A stretch of 64,000 bases of DNA from CAYVOV01 sp964453525 (GTDB taxonomy: Bacteria; Chloroflexota; Dehalococcoidia; Dehalococcoidales; UBA2162), in assembly GCA_964453525.1 (NCBI GenBank), contig CAYVOV010000006.1:62001-126000 (forward strand), in the 5' to 3' direction. The notes below the pieces were generated by a model. It did no database searches and had not been told where the DNA came from. It saw only the letters and a program-made list of their open reading frames with translations. Of the stretch, positions 9,107 to 17,942 are shown in pieces (position 1 is the first letter of the stretch; the number at the start of each line of letters is the position of its first letter). The translations under genes and the position numbers were made by a program.

Positions 9107-10663
9107 CTAACCGCCGCCATATTTCTGGCGCAGTTCCCGCTTGAGTATCTTGCCCATCTGGTTGCGCGGCAGCTCATCCGTGAATACCACCGACCTGGGT
9201 CTCTTGAAGCTCGCCAGGTTGGCGCGGCAGTACTCCATTATCTCCTCGGCAGTGGCTTCCTCACCTTTTTTAACGACCACCACCGCCATCGGCACTTCGC
9301 CCCATTCCTCGTCGGGGACACCGATTACGGCACCGTCATCAACCTTGGGATGAGAAAGCAGCACTCCCTCAACTTCTTCGGGAGAGATATTTTCGCCGGC
9401 ACGGATAATCATGTCCGTGGCTCTCCCCGCCAGGAAGAAATAGCCGTCTTCATCCATATATCCCATATCGCCGGTGTGTACCCAGCCGTCCTTATCGATT
9501 GTCTTGTCTGTTTTTTCCTCGTCTTTCCAGTAACCGCTCATTACCCTGGGTCCCTTGGCGACAATCTCACCCACCTCGCCCGCCGGCAGGTCATTGCCCT
9601 CCTCATCGATTATCTTCATCTCGACATCGGACATCGGTCTGCCGATTGAGGAAAGCCTTTTCAACTTCTTTTCCTTTTCTTCCTCGGTGCCGGTAATATT
9701 GTGGTCCTCAGGGCTGAGGGTGGTGATTGTCGATGCCGTCTCCGTCTGCCCGAAGGCATTGATAAAGCTGACCCCGGGGAAAAGCTCCACCGCTTTTTTG
9801 ATAACCTCAAGAGGCATCGGGGCGGCGCCGTAGGTTATAACTCTCAGGCTGCTCAGGTCGTGCTTACTGAAATCGGGGTGGTCCATAAGCATTTTCAGCA
9901 TGGTGGGGACCATCATTGCCCGGTTCGCCTTTTCCTTCTCGACAAGCTCCATCCATTCTCCGGCTTCGAACTGCCGCTCCATAATCAGGGTACGCCCACC
10001 GTAAACAGCCGCCATCATCGCCTGAATCCCAGCCACATGGTAGAGCGGAACGGTGAGGATATTTCCCTCACGCGTATCCGGGTCAGCCGGGCTCACATTC
10101 TCAAGGACGTATATAGAAAAGCTATTGTGAGACAGCATCACGCCCTTGGGGAAGCCGGTGGTGCCGGCGGTGTACATCAGTATTGTAGTATCATCATCAT
10201 TAATATCAGTGAAAACATCATCGGGGCTGGCTTCTGCGATAATATCCTCATAATACAGCATACCGTCACTCGGACCGTCCAGAGAGACAAAGTTCTTTAC
10301 CGTATTCAGCTCCGGCTTTATCGAATTAATGAGTTCGATATAACGCTCACCAATAAAAATGGCCTCCGCCTCTGAGCTGTTGAGCATATAAGCAAGCTCG
10401 TTTCCCTTGGCTCTGAAATTCAGGGGAACGTAGATAGCTCCGATTTTTGCCACCCCAAAGTATGTTTCCACGCACTGGTTGGTATTAACCTGGAGCATGG
10501 CTACGCGGTCGCCCTTCTTCACTCCCAGCTTCAGCAGGGCATTACCGATTCTGTTCGCCCTTTCATTCAGCTGGCTGAAGGTATACCTTTTCCTTTCAAA
10601 AACAATAGAATCACTGTCAGGGCATATTGCGTTGGCGATAGTTAAAAACTCCGTGGTATTCAT
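9107..10663 (-). CDS. Acyl-CoA synthetase (AMP-forming)
   Basis: A 518-residue member of the ANL superfamily that activates a carboxylate through an acyl-adenylate to the CoA thioester. The P-loop motif is MYTAGTTGFPKGVMLSH, followed by INAFGQTETAS, the hinge region GWVHTGDMGYMDEDGYFF with GRATDMI, and the C-terminal catalytic Lys in RNQMGKILKREL. Length is typical. The two enoyl-CoA hydratase genes directly upstream on the same strand suggest a fatty or aromatic acid degradation cluster. Chain-length preference cannot be read off the sequence. Confidence 0.92.
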   Translation of the reverse strand: MNTTEFLTIANAICPDSDSIVFERKRYTFSQLNERANRIGNALLKLGVKKGDRVAMLQVNTNQCVETYFGVAKIGAIYVPLNFRAKGNELAYMLNSSEAEAIFIGERYIELINSIKPELNTVKNFVSLDGPSDGMLYYEDIIAEASPDDVFTDINDDDTTILMYTAGTTGFPKGVMLSHNSFSIYVLENVSPADPDTREGNILTVPLYHVAGIQAMMAAVYGGRTLIMERQFEAGEWMELVEKEKANRAMMVPTMLKMLMDHPDFSKHDLSSLRVITYGAAPMPLEVIKKAVELFPGVSFINAFGQTETASTITTLSPEDHNITGTEEEKEKKLKRLSSIGRPMSDVEMKIIDEEGNDLPAGEVGEIVAKGPRVMSGYWKDEEKTDKTIDKDGWVHTGDMGYMDEDGYFFLAGRATDMIIRAGENISPEEVEGVLLSHPKVDDGAVIGVPDEEWGEVPMAVVVVKKGEEATAEEIMEYCRANLASFKRPRSVVFTDELPRNQMGKILKRELRQKYGGG

Positions 10664-10744
10664 CTTGCTTTTCTGACCTCCATATACTTCAGCTTTCTTT
10701 TAAATCTGACGAGGTTTCAACCGACCTCGAAATTAAACCTGTCT

Positions 10745-11467
10745 TTACCGGGCAAGCAGTCTGTTGCCCAGATTTGCTTCGAGCTCTAGTCCCCGCTCCA
10801 GGCTCAGGTCAAGCCCGCGGGTGACAGCCTGCTTGGCATAGCTCACCGCCACGGGGTCATAAGCCTTTATTTTCCCGGCAATCTCCTCAGCAGCGGGCAG
10901 CAATTCACTCCTGGGTACCACCTTGTTCACCAGCTTCATCCTCAGAGCTTCATCAGCTTTCACCCAGCGTCCGGTAAGCAACATGTCCAGTGCCCGGGCT
11001 CTGGCTATCGTCCGGGGTAAAGTCTGGCTGCCGCCGGCGGCGGTGATTATACCCAACCCCATCTCGGGGGTCCCGAACTGGGCATCTTCAGAGGCCACCC
11101 TGATATCGCAGCACAGGGCTATTTCCACGCCGTCGCCGAGGACATAGCCGTGAAGGGCAGCGATTATCGGCTTCATAATACTCAGGAACAACCCCCAGAC
11201 ATCACGCTCCCAACGCACCTGGCGGGCAATAACCGGTGAAGGGGCGGTCAAAAATTCGCTCAGGTCGGCACCGGCGCAGAAGGCTTTTTCCCCGGCGCCC
11301 TTGAAGATAACCACCCTGACCTCAGAATCGTCCCTGATAGCCTGCAGGACCTGGTAAAGCTCGTCCCTCATCCGCATGTTATAGGTATTCAGGGCTTGGG
11401 GACGGTTGAGGGTTACATAGCCTGTCCCGTCCTTTATTTCATAGATAATCGTCTCAAAATCACTCAC
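10745..11467 (-). CDS. Enoyl-CoA hydratase/isomerase
   Basis: Crotonase-fold protein, about 240 residues from the GTG at 11467 (a TTG at 11491 is possible but adds residues outside the fold). VTLNRPQALN, the oxyanion-hole segment AFCAGADLSEF, and GYVLGDGVEIALCCDIR with ASEDAQFGTPEMGLG are conserved. The second acidic catalytic residue is E of PEMGLG. It probably hydrates an enoyl-CoA in beta-oxidation together with the neighbouring synthetase. It is paralogous to the next gene. Confidence 0.9.
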   Translation of the reverse strand: MSDFETIIYEIKDGTGYVTLNRPQALNTYNMRMRDELYQVLQAIRDDSEVRVVIFKGAGEKAFCAGADLSEFLTAPSPVIARQVRWERDVWGLFLSIMKPIIAALHGYVLGDGVEIALCCDIRVASEDAQFGTPEMGLGIITAAGGSQTLPRTIARARALDMLLTGRWVKADEALRMKLVNKVVPRSELLPAAEEIAGKIKAYDPVAVSYAKQAVTRGLDLSLERGLELEANLGNRLLAR

Positions 11468-11574
11468 TGTGAAAACTCTAAACAAATTCAAATACCCAAG
11501 TTTTTGACTTTTGTATTCTTGATATTATTTAGCATTTGGTGCTTAGATATTAGTATTTCATATTTACTCTGTGA

Positions 11575-12306
11575 CTACTCCCCTTTGAATTCCGGCGTCC
11601 TTTTCTCCCGGAAGGCGGTGATACCTTCCGTCCTGTCAGCCGTGGTATGGAGCAGGAAATAGAGGTCGCCCTCAAGGCGGAGTCCCTGCTCCAGAGTCAG
11701 GTCCATGCCCTTGTTCACCGCTTCCTTGACATACCTTAAACTAATCGGCGCCTGAGTTGCCATTTTTTTCGCCAGAGCCTCAGCCTCGGCAGCCAGTTGC
11801 TGCTGAGGGACTACTCTGCTGACCAGACCGATTTCAAGCGCTTCCCCGGCGCTAATTACCCCGGCGGTAAGGATTAGCTCCATGGCTTTCCCCCTGCCAA
11901 TCAGGCGGGGCAGCCGTTGAGTGCCGCCGTCCACCGGGATAACCCCGGCGGCCAGCTGGGGAAGTCCGAACCTTGCTTTTTCAGAAGCCAGCCTGATATC
12001 ACAGCTCAAGGCTAACTCCAGCCCTTCGCCGAGAGCGTCCCCATTAATGGCGCCGATAACCGGCCGGTCGATACCCGCCACAGCCGCGGCAACGTTCGTC
12101 TGCGCCTCGCTGCCGCTGCAGAACGCCCTGTTCCCGGCACCGGTAATCACCACCACATAGATATCATCGTCCTGATTTATTCCGGCGCAAACCTCTTCCA
12201 TCTCCTGAGCAAGCTGCCGGTTGATAGCGTTATCCGCCTCGGGACGGTTGAGGGTAACAAAGGCGACGTGTCCATCTTTAGTACAGATAATCGAAGAATT
12301 TGACAT
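11575..12306 (-). CDS. Enoyl-CoA hydratase/isomerase, second copy
   Basis: A 243-residue crotonase-fold protein, paralogue of its neighbour. Conserved segments are FVTLNRPEADN, AFCSGSEAQTN (oxyanion hole), GDALGEGLELALSCDIR and ASEKARFGLPQLAAGVIP. In this copy the usual acidic residue of the second catalytic position (PE in many hydratases) is PQ, so the activity may be isomerase- or hydrolase-like rather than hydration. The ATG start gives MSNSSIICTKDGHV. It is 107 bp from the preceding hydratase gene in the same direction. Confidence 0.88.
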   Translation of the reverse strand: MSNSSIICTKDGHVAFVTLNRPEADNAINRQLAQEMEEVCAGINQDDDIYVVVITGAGNRAFCSGSEAQTNVAAAVAGIDRPVIGAINGDALGEGLELALSCDIRLASEKARFGLPQLAAGVIPVDGGTQRLPRLIGRGKAMELILTAGVISAGEALEIGLVSRVVPQQQLAAEAEALAKKMATQAPISLRYVKEAVNKGMDLTLEQGLRLEGDLYFLLHTTADRTEGITAFREKRTPEFKGE

Positions 12307-12422
12307 AAAAAATTGCTACCTCTTCCTCTCCAGCTCCCTTATTACAGGCAAAAAGAGACCAGACCTATCTTACCCAACCTTTTTGCCGCCGTCAAGACCG
12401 GGAAGCCCCGTTACTCACCCGG

Positions 12423-12947
12423 TCATTCAAGCTGTACGATACGCGCTTCTACCTCGCCGGAGCCGAGCGTCAGCAGGGCTACCGTCCCCAGGGCGGGCAG
12501 GTATTCGGGCCAAGTTGCGCTGCCGGGACTGACCAAGAGAACGCCTTTATAGCGCTCTATCACCGGAGTGTGGATATGACCGAACACTACCACGTCCGGA
12601 GGTTCAGGAGGATTCTCGGTAACACGCCTGGCGGTAAACCTGTTTTCTCTGGGGACAATAAGTCCGTAAGGCGGTTTGATATGGGACAGCCAGAGAGTTT
12701 TGCCAGCCAGGGATAGGGCGTGTTCCTCCATCATCCGGTCGTCCCCGCCGAGGTCAGCTTCAATATCGTCGTCGCCCCAGGCGGCCTTCACCGGAGCGAT
12801 TTCCTCAAGCTCATCAAGTGCTGAAGAGACCCAGATATCCCCGGCATGCAGTATCAGGTCAACACCATCGAAAGCGGTCTTAATCTGAGCGGGAAGCTTT
12901 TCCTCCGGTGTGGCAATGTGAGTATCTGAAATTAGTCCGATTAGCAA
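12423..12947 (-). CDS. YfcE/MJ0936-family metallophosphoesterase
   Basis: A 174-residue phosphodiesterase-like protein. Metal-binding motifs: SDTH at 7-10, HAGDIW near 35-40, WGDDDIE in place of the usual GNCD, a lone SHIKPPYG and the final FGHIHTP with its two His. Family members hydrolyse phosphodiesters in vitro; the natural substrate is unclear. The Asn-to-Asp change in the third motif is unusual and may alter metal coordination. It lies 117 bp upstream of the enoyl-CoA hydratase cluster in the same direction. Confidence 0.85.
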   Translation of the reverse strand: MLIGLISDTHIATPEEKLPAQIKTAFDGVDLILHAGDIWVSSALDELEEIAPVKAAWGDDDIEADLGGDDRMMEEHALSLAGKTLWLSHIKPPYGLIVPRENRFTARRVTENPPEPPDVVVFGHIHTPVIERYKGVLLVSPGSATWPEYLPALGTVALLTLGSGEVEARIVQLE

Positions 12948-13049
12948 TGTTCCTGAACTACTATAGACAATAGATAACTGGGAGTCAACTTACAGGTGTG
13001 CAGATTTCTCCTGAACCTTATGAATAAAGGCTTTTTACTGCGGAAAACT

Positions 13050-14831
13050 CTAATCATAATCAGCGTCGGTCACTTCATCCGGAAGCCCGCAGGTTCCGTC
13101 CTCGCATTCATCATCGGAATTTGCCCGCCATCTATCGATGGATTCGCTGGCTGAGTGGCGATAATCCGAAGCTTTCCATAATGGACTTGTCTCTCCACCA
13201 ACGACAATGATATTAATATTGTCCGGGTCATGATAGGGAGCTATCAACTCATCATCCGGAAGCTTTTTCCAGGAAGCATAAGGCTCTACCCCCTGGTACG
13301 CCTCGGATGCCACCAGCATGTCAATATAATCGGTTTTCCAGTACTGTCCCGCAGGCATCTTGATATTCTGCGACATCCAGCGGCAGAAGTCCTGCTTGGT
13401 GTTAAAGCCCTCGTTTTCTTTCAGGTTCCTGGCCACAAGAGGGTCCATTATTATAGTAGCCGCAGAATTAGTCGGCGGGATTACCGCCAGCTCGATATTC
13501 AATTCCTCCCCCAGTGACCGGTTGGAAGCCGCTCCGGGACTGTTTATAACGGCCCATCCCCTGAAGATACTTACCACACTCTCCTCAGCCTTGAAGCCTT
13601 TATCAACATGAAAAGGCGTCCAGACACTCCTCTCCTCATTCTCGGCAACACACATATTGTTGTAAACAAGATTACTCCCCTGAGAGCTCCAAAGTGTCCG
13701 CATGGGCTTATTGTACCCCCAACAGATGGACATTAACGTCCAGGCCCTGCCGATTACCGAATTTGCCAGATTCACCGGACTGAAGGCGCCGATGCCGGAG
13801 TTCATGCCTATCTCATTGCGGATAGGTCCGTTCAACACAATCATCGCTCCAAAGGCTGTTGTCGAAGGCATCAGGGCTGTTTGTCCTGTGGAGGCAATAG
13901 CCAGTATCACGGGGAAATGTTCAGGTCTGGCGCCGGCCATGACCGCAATAACAGCAATATTAGAAACTGCGTACTTAACGAGCAACCCGGTATCCATCTG
14001 GAATACTTCACCAACCGCCTCGTCTGGAGAATGACTGGTGCCGGTGAGCATTTTTTGCACCCGCTCTTCGGTAGGAAGTATTATCGGTAATCCATCCGTC
14101 CACCCTCTTTCATAAAAAAGACGTTGCAGATTATCTTCAGTATCCTGTTCAAGCAGTACCTGGCGAGTACCGGCAGTTACCGTTTCAGCAGACCCGGTCT
14201 CCAACTTTGTTTCCCTGACTGGTTTGGTCAAAGCGTCAATTATTTCATCGATTACACGTTTACCAGTATCCGGATCACTGCCTGCTATATAGGCATCAAG
14301 AGCTTCAGGGGACATACCGACAACCGGATGGGGAGTAAAGATGAAAGGTAAAAACACCCCCGTGGTTCTCCGGTCCTTCTTGACAAGGTTTTCAAACACG
14401 TGAGTCGAGACGGGAGCAACCGGTATCCCGCAAGTCTGTTCAAGCTTCCTGCTGCCTGCAGCGACCGCTGCAACACATCCCGGTCAACCGGCCACGCCAA
14501 GGACAACGGCATCACCTTTTTCTTTTATCTCCTCCCAGAGGTCCGTTGTATCGTCCATGAACACGTGCCCCGTTTTCCGCTTGCGTATCGTGGTGACTGA
14601 CGGCATGTGTTCTTTAAACCACTTTTGGAGTTGCTGCATAAATTTATAGCTTCCGCCGTAACCGGTATCTACCAGATACACTGTTTTATTCTCCAATGTG
14701 TCCAACCGCTTTGCTAAAGAAGTCGAGGTTGGTGCAGGTCCGCCCCTGCCCGGCGGAAATTCACCCGGGCTTATCTGCTGGCTTTCAGCTTCAGGACTTA
14801 CTACTGAAAAGCGTACTTCAATTGCCATCAT
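13050..14831 (-). CDS. Candidate two-domain selenoprotein, UGSC-like, with in-frame UGA
   Basis: The frame is open for 593 residues except for one UGA at 14484-14486, read here as selenocysteine at residue 116. The start is ATG 14831 or, with better spacing from GGAGGA, ATG 14828. Domain 1 (about 1-210) ends its central strand with GDAVVLGVAG-U-PGC, matching the UGSC-type redox proteins in position but with PG in place of GS before the Cys. Domain 2 has TDGLPIILPTEERVQKML, GTSHSPDEAV, VMAGARPEHFP and a Cys-containing acidic tail (CEDGTCGLP). The paralogue at 62451 has a UGA at the aligned site. The alternative is a decayed or frameshifted gene, unlikely given two intact frames and a fitting SECIS hairpin. 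Function unknown. Confidence 0.8.
14457..14472 (-). promoter_or_regulatory. Candidate bacterial SECIS hairpin
   Basis: On the minus strand, 11 nt after the UGA, the mRNA can form a perfect 6-bp stem UGCAGC / GCUGCA closed by a GGUC loop. The first loop G is 18 nt after the UGA. Bacterial SECIS elements lie just inside the coding region with a G in the first two loop positions and 16-37 nt from the UGA; the E. coli fdhF element also shows UUGCA with a GGUC-type loop. The fit is very good but has not been folded computationally. Confidence 0.72.
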
Positions 14832-14925
14832 CTTCCTCCGTCCGATTCACGGGATTCGGTTGATATATTCTAGTAGTGTTCACTGATATAATCAAATGTC
14901 CCGTTGAAGATATGCTGCCTTCTTA

Positions 14926-15897
14926 TTAGCTATATCTGGTATCCTTGACCCACGTTAAATCTGGCTTGGCTTTCCCCCATCCGGCTTCTTCTGCACCCGC
15001 CAGGGGACCATTGTCATCGGTCATTCGCTGCCTCATTTCTTCCCGGCGCTTCTTCGTCAACTCATCCTGCCTCTTCGTGCCTTCGGGAGTGACATAGTTG
15101 ATGAAACGCTCTAAATTGTCACTCATCATCTGCTCCGGGTCAGGGAAGGGGAGAATGAAGAGTTGCTCATTCTCAATGCCCTTCTTGAGTATCTGTGCCA
15201 GCTCGACGGGCTCTATCCCGAAAGAATAATGGTGACGCATAAACTCGATAGTCTTTTCATTTGTGTTATACCCGGTGTTTTCCAGATGCTTCGGCCGCGT
15301 ATAAGACGACTCGCCGATATTCGATTTGATACCGCCCGGGCACAGGCAGGATATGCCGATGTTGTACGGTTTAAGAGCTATATAATAACTCTCCATGAGA
15401 TTAATAACCGCGGCTTTGGCGGCTGAGTATGGGGCGGTAGTGGGCCCTGCCGTAAGACCTCCCATCGAGGCAACCGTGGCGATATAACCGGGCTTGCCAG
15501 CCTGTATCATCCGCGGCACGAAGGTCACCATACCGTTAATGACTCCGCCCAGACAAACTCCCATAATCCAATCATAATCTTCAAATGTCGAGGCTTCAGC
15601 CGGACCAAAGGCATTGACCCCGGCGGTATTGAAGAGAAGCTGAGGAGGACCGCCATATACCTTTTCTACCTCGTCGGCAGCCTCCGCATATGCCTTGCGG
15701 TCGGTGATATCCAGCCGTATGGCGTGAACATCGGCCTTTTTCTCCCGGAAATACGCCATTGCCTCGTCTATGTGGTCCTGACGGATATCTGCAATGACAA
15801 CCCTGCAACCTGCTTCTGAAAACACCTTTGCCTGACCGAGTCCGGCGCCGGAAGCTCCTCCGGTAACAAATAGAACTTTACCGGTAAAATCCTTCAT
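14926..15897 (-). CDS. Short-chain dehydrogenase/reductase, extended C-terminus
   Basis: A 323-residue SDR. Cofactor motif VTGGASGAGLGQ, IADIRQD (acidic residue favouring NAD), NTAGVN, and the catalytic Ser in ASMGG with YSAAK. It exceeds the usual 250 residues by a charged C-terminal extension of about 70 residues (KRQDELTKKRREEMRQ). The ATG is preceded by AAGGAGAAG. It precedes the UGA-containing gene on the same strand by 94 bp, so the two may be co-transcribed and functionally linked. Substrate unknown. Confidence 0.88.
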   Translation of the reverse strand: MKDFTGKVLFVTGGASGAGLGQAKVFSEAGCRVVIADIRQDHIDEAMAYFREKKADVHAIRLDITDRKAYAEAADEVEKVYGGPPQLLFNTAGVNAFGPAEASTFEDYDWIMGVCLGGVINGMVTFVPRMIQAGKPGYIATVASMGGLTAGPTTAPYSAAKAAVINLMESYYIALKPYNIGISCLCPGGIKSNIGESSYTRPKHLENTGYNTNEKTIEFMRHHYSFGIEPVELAQILKKGIENEQLFILPFPDPEQMMSDNLERFINYVTPEGTKRQDELTKKRREEMRQRMTDDNGPLAGAEEAGWGKAKPDLTWVKDTRYS

Positions 15898-16201
15898 TAT
15901 TTCTTCTCCTTATTGATTTGAAATAGCGTAATATATACGGCAACAAATTACAAATCCTGACTCTCTCTCCGGGAAAACGCTCATTATGACCCGGAACTTT
16001 TCCAATAAAAAAGACATCGGTATGACTCATGAAAGCCGGGAGAACTTACGCTCCGGAACAGAACATCAACAAGCCCAAAGAAGCCGAGATAAATCTCAGC
16101 CAGGGGCAGATATTATCCTCACAACAATCATCTACGAGAGGGAGAGCAAGAGGATGAAGATAAATGAAAAACTAACTTGAGTGAGTCAAGGTTTTTTAAT
16201 G
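15898..16201. other. Intergenic region upstream of SDR gene
   Basis: No supported gene. It contains a 19-nt stretch (16004-16022, AATAAAAAAG plus ACATCGGTA) that recurs almost exactly at 61490-61509. A short open frame across it has no family signature. The SDR promoter should be here but I cannot point to a clear -35/-10 pair. Confidence 0.4.
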
Positions 16202-16374
16202 TTCCCTTTTACTTAATCATGGTTGTACAGGCAACAATGAATATCAATATTTCTTTCGCCGCTGTGGTTTCATTCCGCTTCGCTCAGGACAGGCTAACGG
16301 CTCACCATGAGCGGCAAGCATTCCCTCTCACCCTGAGCTTGTCGAAGGGTCTCCAACTAGGATTGAGAAGAACC
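16202..16374. repeat. Dispersed repeat A, copy 1
   Basis: About 173 bp nearly identical to 43838-44010 over the whole length, starting TTCCCTTTTACT and including CCCTGAGCTTGTCGAAGGGTC. It overlaps the 3' end of the DNA glycosylase gene and supplies its stop and last residues. There is no transposase; the element looks like a non-coding MITE- or REP-type repeat. Confidence 0.85.
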
Positions 16375-17047
16375 CAATGTTCTCAAGCCCAAACCGGCAA
16401 ATATCTCCAAGACAACACCGACTACAGAGAGGCCGGCGGCGGCAGACATCCTTACCGAGGTGGACCAGCAGGGCGTGGTATTCATTGTAAAGCTTCACAT
16501 CCGCGGCCAGGTTATCCATGAAAAGCAACTGGTAGTCACCGTAGGTGTTGCCACCCGGCGTCAGCCCGAGCCGGTTGATAATCCGGCGGGTATAAGCATC
16601 GATAACAAAGACCGGCTTTCCGGCAGCGTAGAGTACAATCGAATCGGCCGTCTCTTCCCCGATGCCCCAGACAGAAAGAAGCTGCCTCCGGAGCTCAGCA
16701 GTCTCTGTAGCAAAGAGTATGTTTAAATCGTCCCGGCAGAAGTCTTTAAGCCACTCGGCCAGCGCCTTCAGCTTGCGGGCTTTAACATTATAGTAAATGC
16801 AGGGCTTGATAAGGGGGGCAATATCAGCCTCGCTGAGACGGCGTAACGCCTGCGGTGACATCGCTCCGGCTGCCTTCAGGCCGGTGATAACCTGCTCGAC
16901 GTTCCTCCAGGCGACCGACTGGGTGAGAACCGCCCCCACCATGACCTCAAACGGCTCATCAGCTGGCCACCAGTGCTGGGGACCGAAGGCGGCAAAAAGC
17001 CGTTCATATATTTCCTGTAGCTGCCGGCTTATCTTTTCGTTATCCAC
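16328..17047 (-). CDS. HhH-GPD DNA glycosylase (endonuclease III / MagIII-like)
   Basis: A 239-residue base-excision repair glycosylase. The N-terminus has FGPQHWWPADEPFEVMVGAVLTQS, then the helix-hairpin-helix LLSVWGIGEETADSI and the catalytic-Asp strand VFVIDAYTRRI. The Lys that gives endonuclease III its lyase activity is Glu here, so a monofunctional glycosylase such as a 3-methyladenine type is more likely. A C-x5-C-x2-C-x5-C cluster near the C-terminus (CRRRPLCSRCCLGDIC) probably binds 4Fe-4S. The last ~15 residues ending GDPSTSSG are encoded by repeat A, not by the family. Overlaps the TrmO-like gene by 19 bp. Confidence 0.88.
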   Translation of the reverse strand: MDNEKISRQLQEIYERLFAAFGPQHWWPADEPFEVMVGAVLTQSVAWRNVEQVITGLKAAGAMSPQALRRLSEADIAPLIKPCIYYNVKARKLKALAEWLKDFCRDDLNILFATETAELRRQLLSVWGIGEETADSIVLYAAGKPVFVIDAYTRRIINRLGLTPGGNTYGDYQLLFMDNLAADVKLYNEYHALLVHLGKDVCRRRPLCSRCCLGDICRFGLENIGFFSILVGDPSTSSG

Positions 17048-17487
17048 TGGGGTACTTCGGCATCACCTGCTGAATCATATCCGGGGATATAGGGTTTAAT
17101 ATCAACAACCGGGGTGCCGTCAAGGGCATCGAGTCCTTTCACTTTCAGGACATTGCCCCGGCGTGTGATTAACCTAGCCGTTGTTTTGCCTATCCGGTTA
17201 GGCCGGTTCGGTGAGCGTGAGGCGAAAACTCCCACCGGGGGTGCTTCTTTTCTGCCCATCGGGCGGACTTTCAACGGCGCATTGCTCCCGTCAGCCATAT
17301 GCATCCAGAAAAGGATAATGATGTGGGAAAACTCGTCCAGGTTATCCAGAGACGCGGTCAGGCTTTCATCGATTACTATCTCGGAGACAAGCTCCGCCCA
17401 CCAGTCTTCCTCTTCAGGCGTCTCCATAACACCGTTCTTTACAAACCCTATTGCCTTCAGGCTCATTTCAGGTACTTCTTCAGCCAT
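17029..17487 (-). CDS. trmO: TsaA/TrmO-family tRNA N6-methyltransferase
   Basis: SAM-dependent beta-barrel protein that in E. coli methylates N6 of t6A37 in tRNA-Thr. Recognised by IGFVKNGV near the start, the central PPVGVFASRSPNRPNRIG and LKVKGLDALDGTPVVDIKPY. About 152 residues from ATG 17487; GTG-type starts at 17514 or ATG 17466 are possible. Stop overlaps the glycosylase start, so the two are an operon. Some archaeal homologues are annotated only as VirR/TsaA-like, so the exact substrate is inferred. Confidence 0.85.
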   Translation of the reverse strand: MAEEVPEMSLKAIGFVKNGVMETPEEEDWWAELVSEIVIDESLTASLDNLDEFSHIIILFWMHMADGSNAPLKVRPMGRKEAPPVGVFASRSPNRPNRIGKTTARLITRRGNVLKVKGLDALDGTPVVDIKPYIPGYDSAGDAEVPQWITKR

Positions 17488-17514
17488 CTTAACACCTGAA
17501 ATATAATAGCACAT

Positions 17515-17942
17515 TCAGGCAGCCATCCGGAAAAACAGCTTCCATATGCTCTTTCCTTCTGTCATTGCGAACCCCGATTTCATCGGGGCGTGGAAATCTC
17601 AAACACATTTGTCATTGCGAGGAACGCAGTGACGTGGCAATCTCTATAAACTTTAAAACCTCCCCTCCCCCTGTTTATATCTATTCCCACCCGCCGCCCT
17701 TCAGGGTGAGCCTTCAGGATAAACCCTCAAGGAAGATTAAGAGGGGCTGACGCCCCTCTTAAACACCCCATTATAAATTCGGCTACGCCCCTTTCTAAAG
17801 CTCTTTTCCCCCGCCTAATTAAAAAAGGCTCTTTAATTAACCAGAAACATTAACATCAATTCCTTGATACAGTTTGACCAATAATAACAAAAGGCTTAGA
17901 CTAAACGAAAACAAACCTTCATAAGATTAAAAGGAACTGATT
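17515..17942. repeat. Repeat-rich intergenic region
   Basis: Holds two tandem copies of a GTCATTGCGA repeat (17561-17646; the first has a CCCCGAT / ATCGGGG stem) and a perfect 9-bp hairpin AAGAGGGGC / GCCCCTCTT at 17739-17760. These motifs recur elsewhere in the window (19298-19340; a related hairpin near 46963). Shine-Dalgarno AAGGAA for the next gene is at the right end. No gene is supported. Confidence 0.7.

Noticed and set aside
13050..14831. Two separate genes or a frameshifted pseudogene in place of a UGA read-through
   Set aside because: Both halves are in the same frame, the UGA lies in a conserved motif, a SECIS-like hairpin follows, and a paralogue at 62451 repeats the pattern.
15986..16180. 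64-codon open frame in the SDR upstream region
   Set aside because: Low-complexity, polar translation without a ribosome site; no conservation visible.
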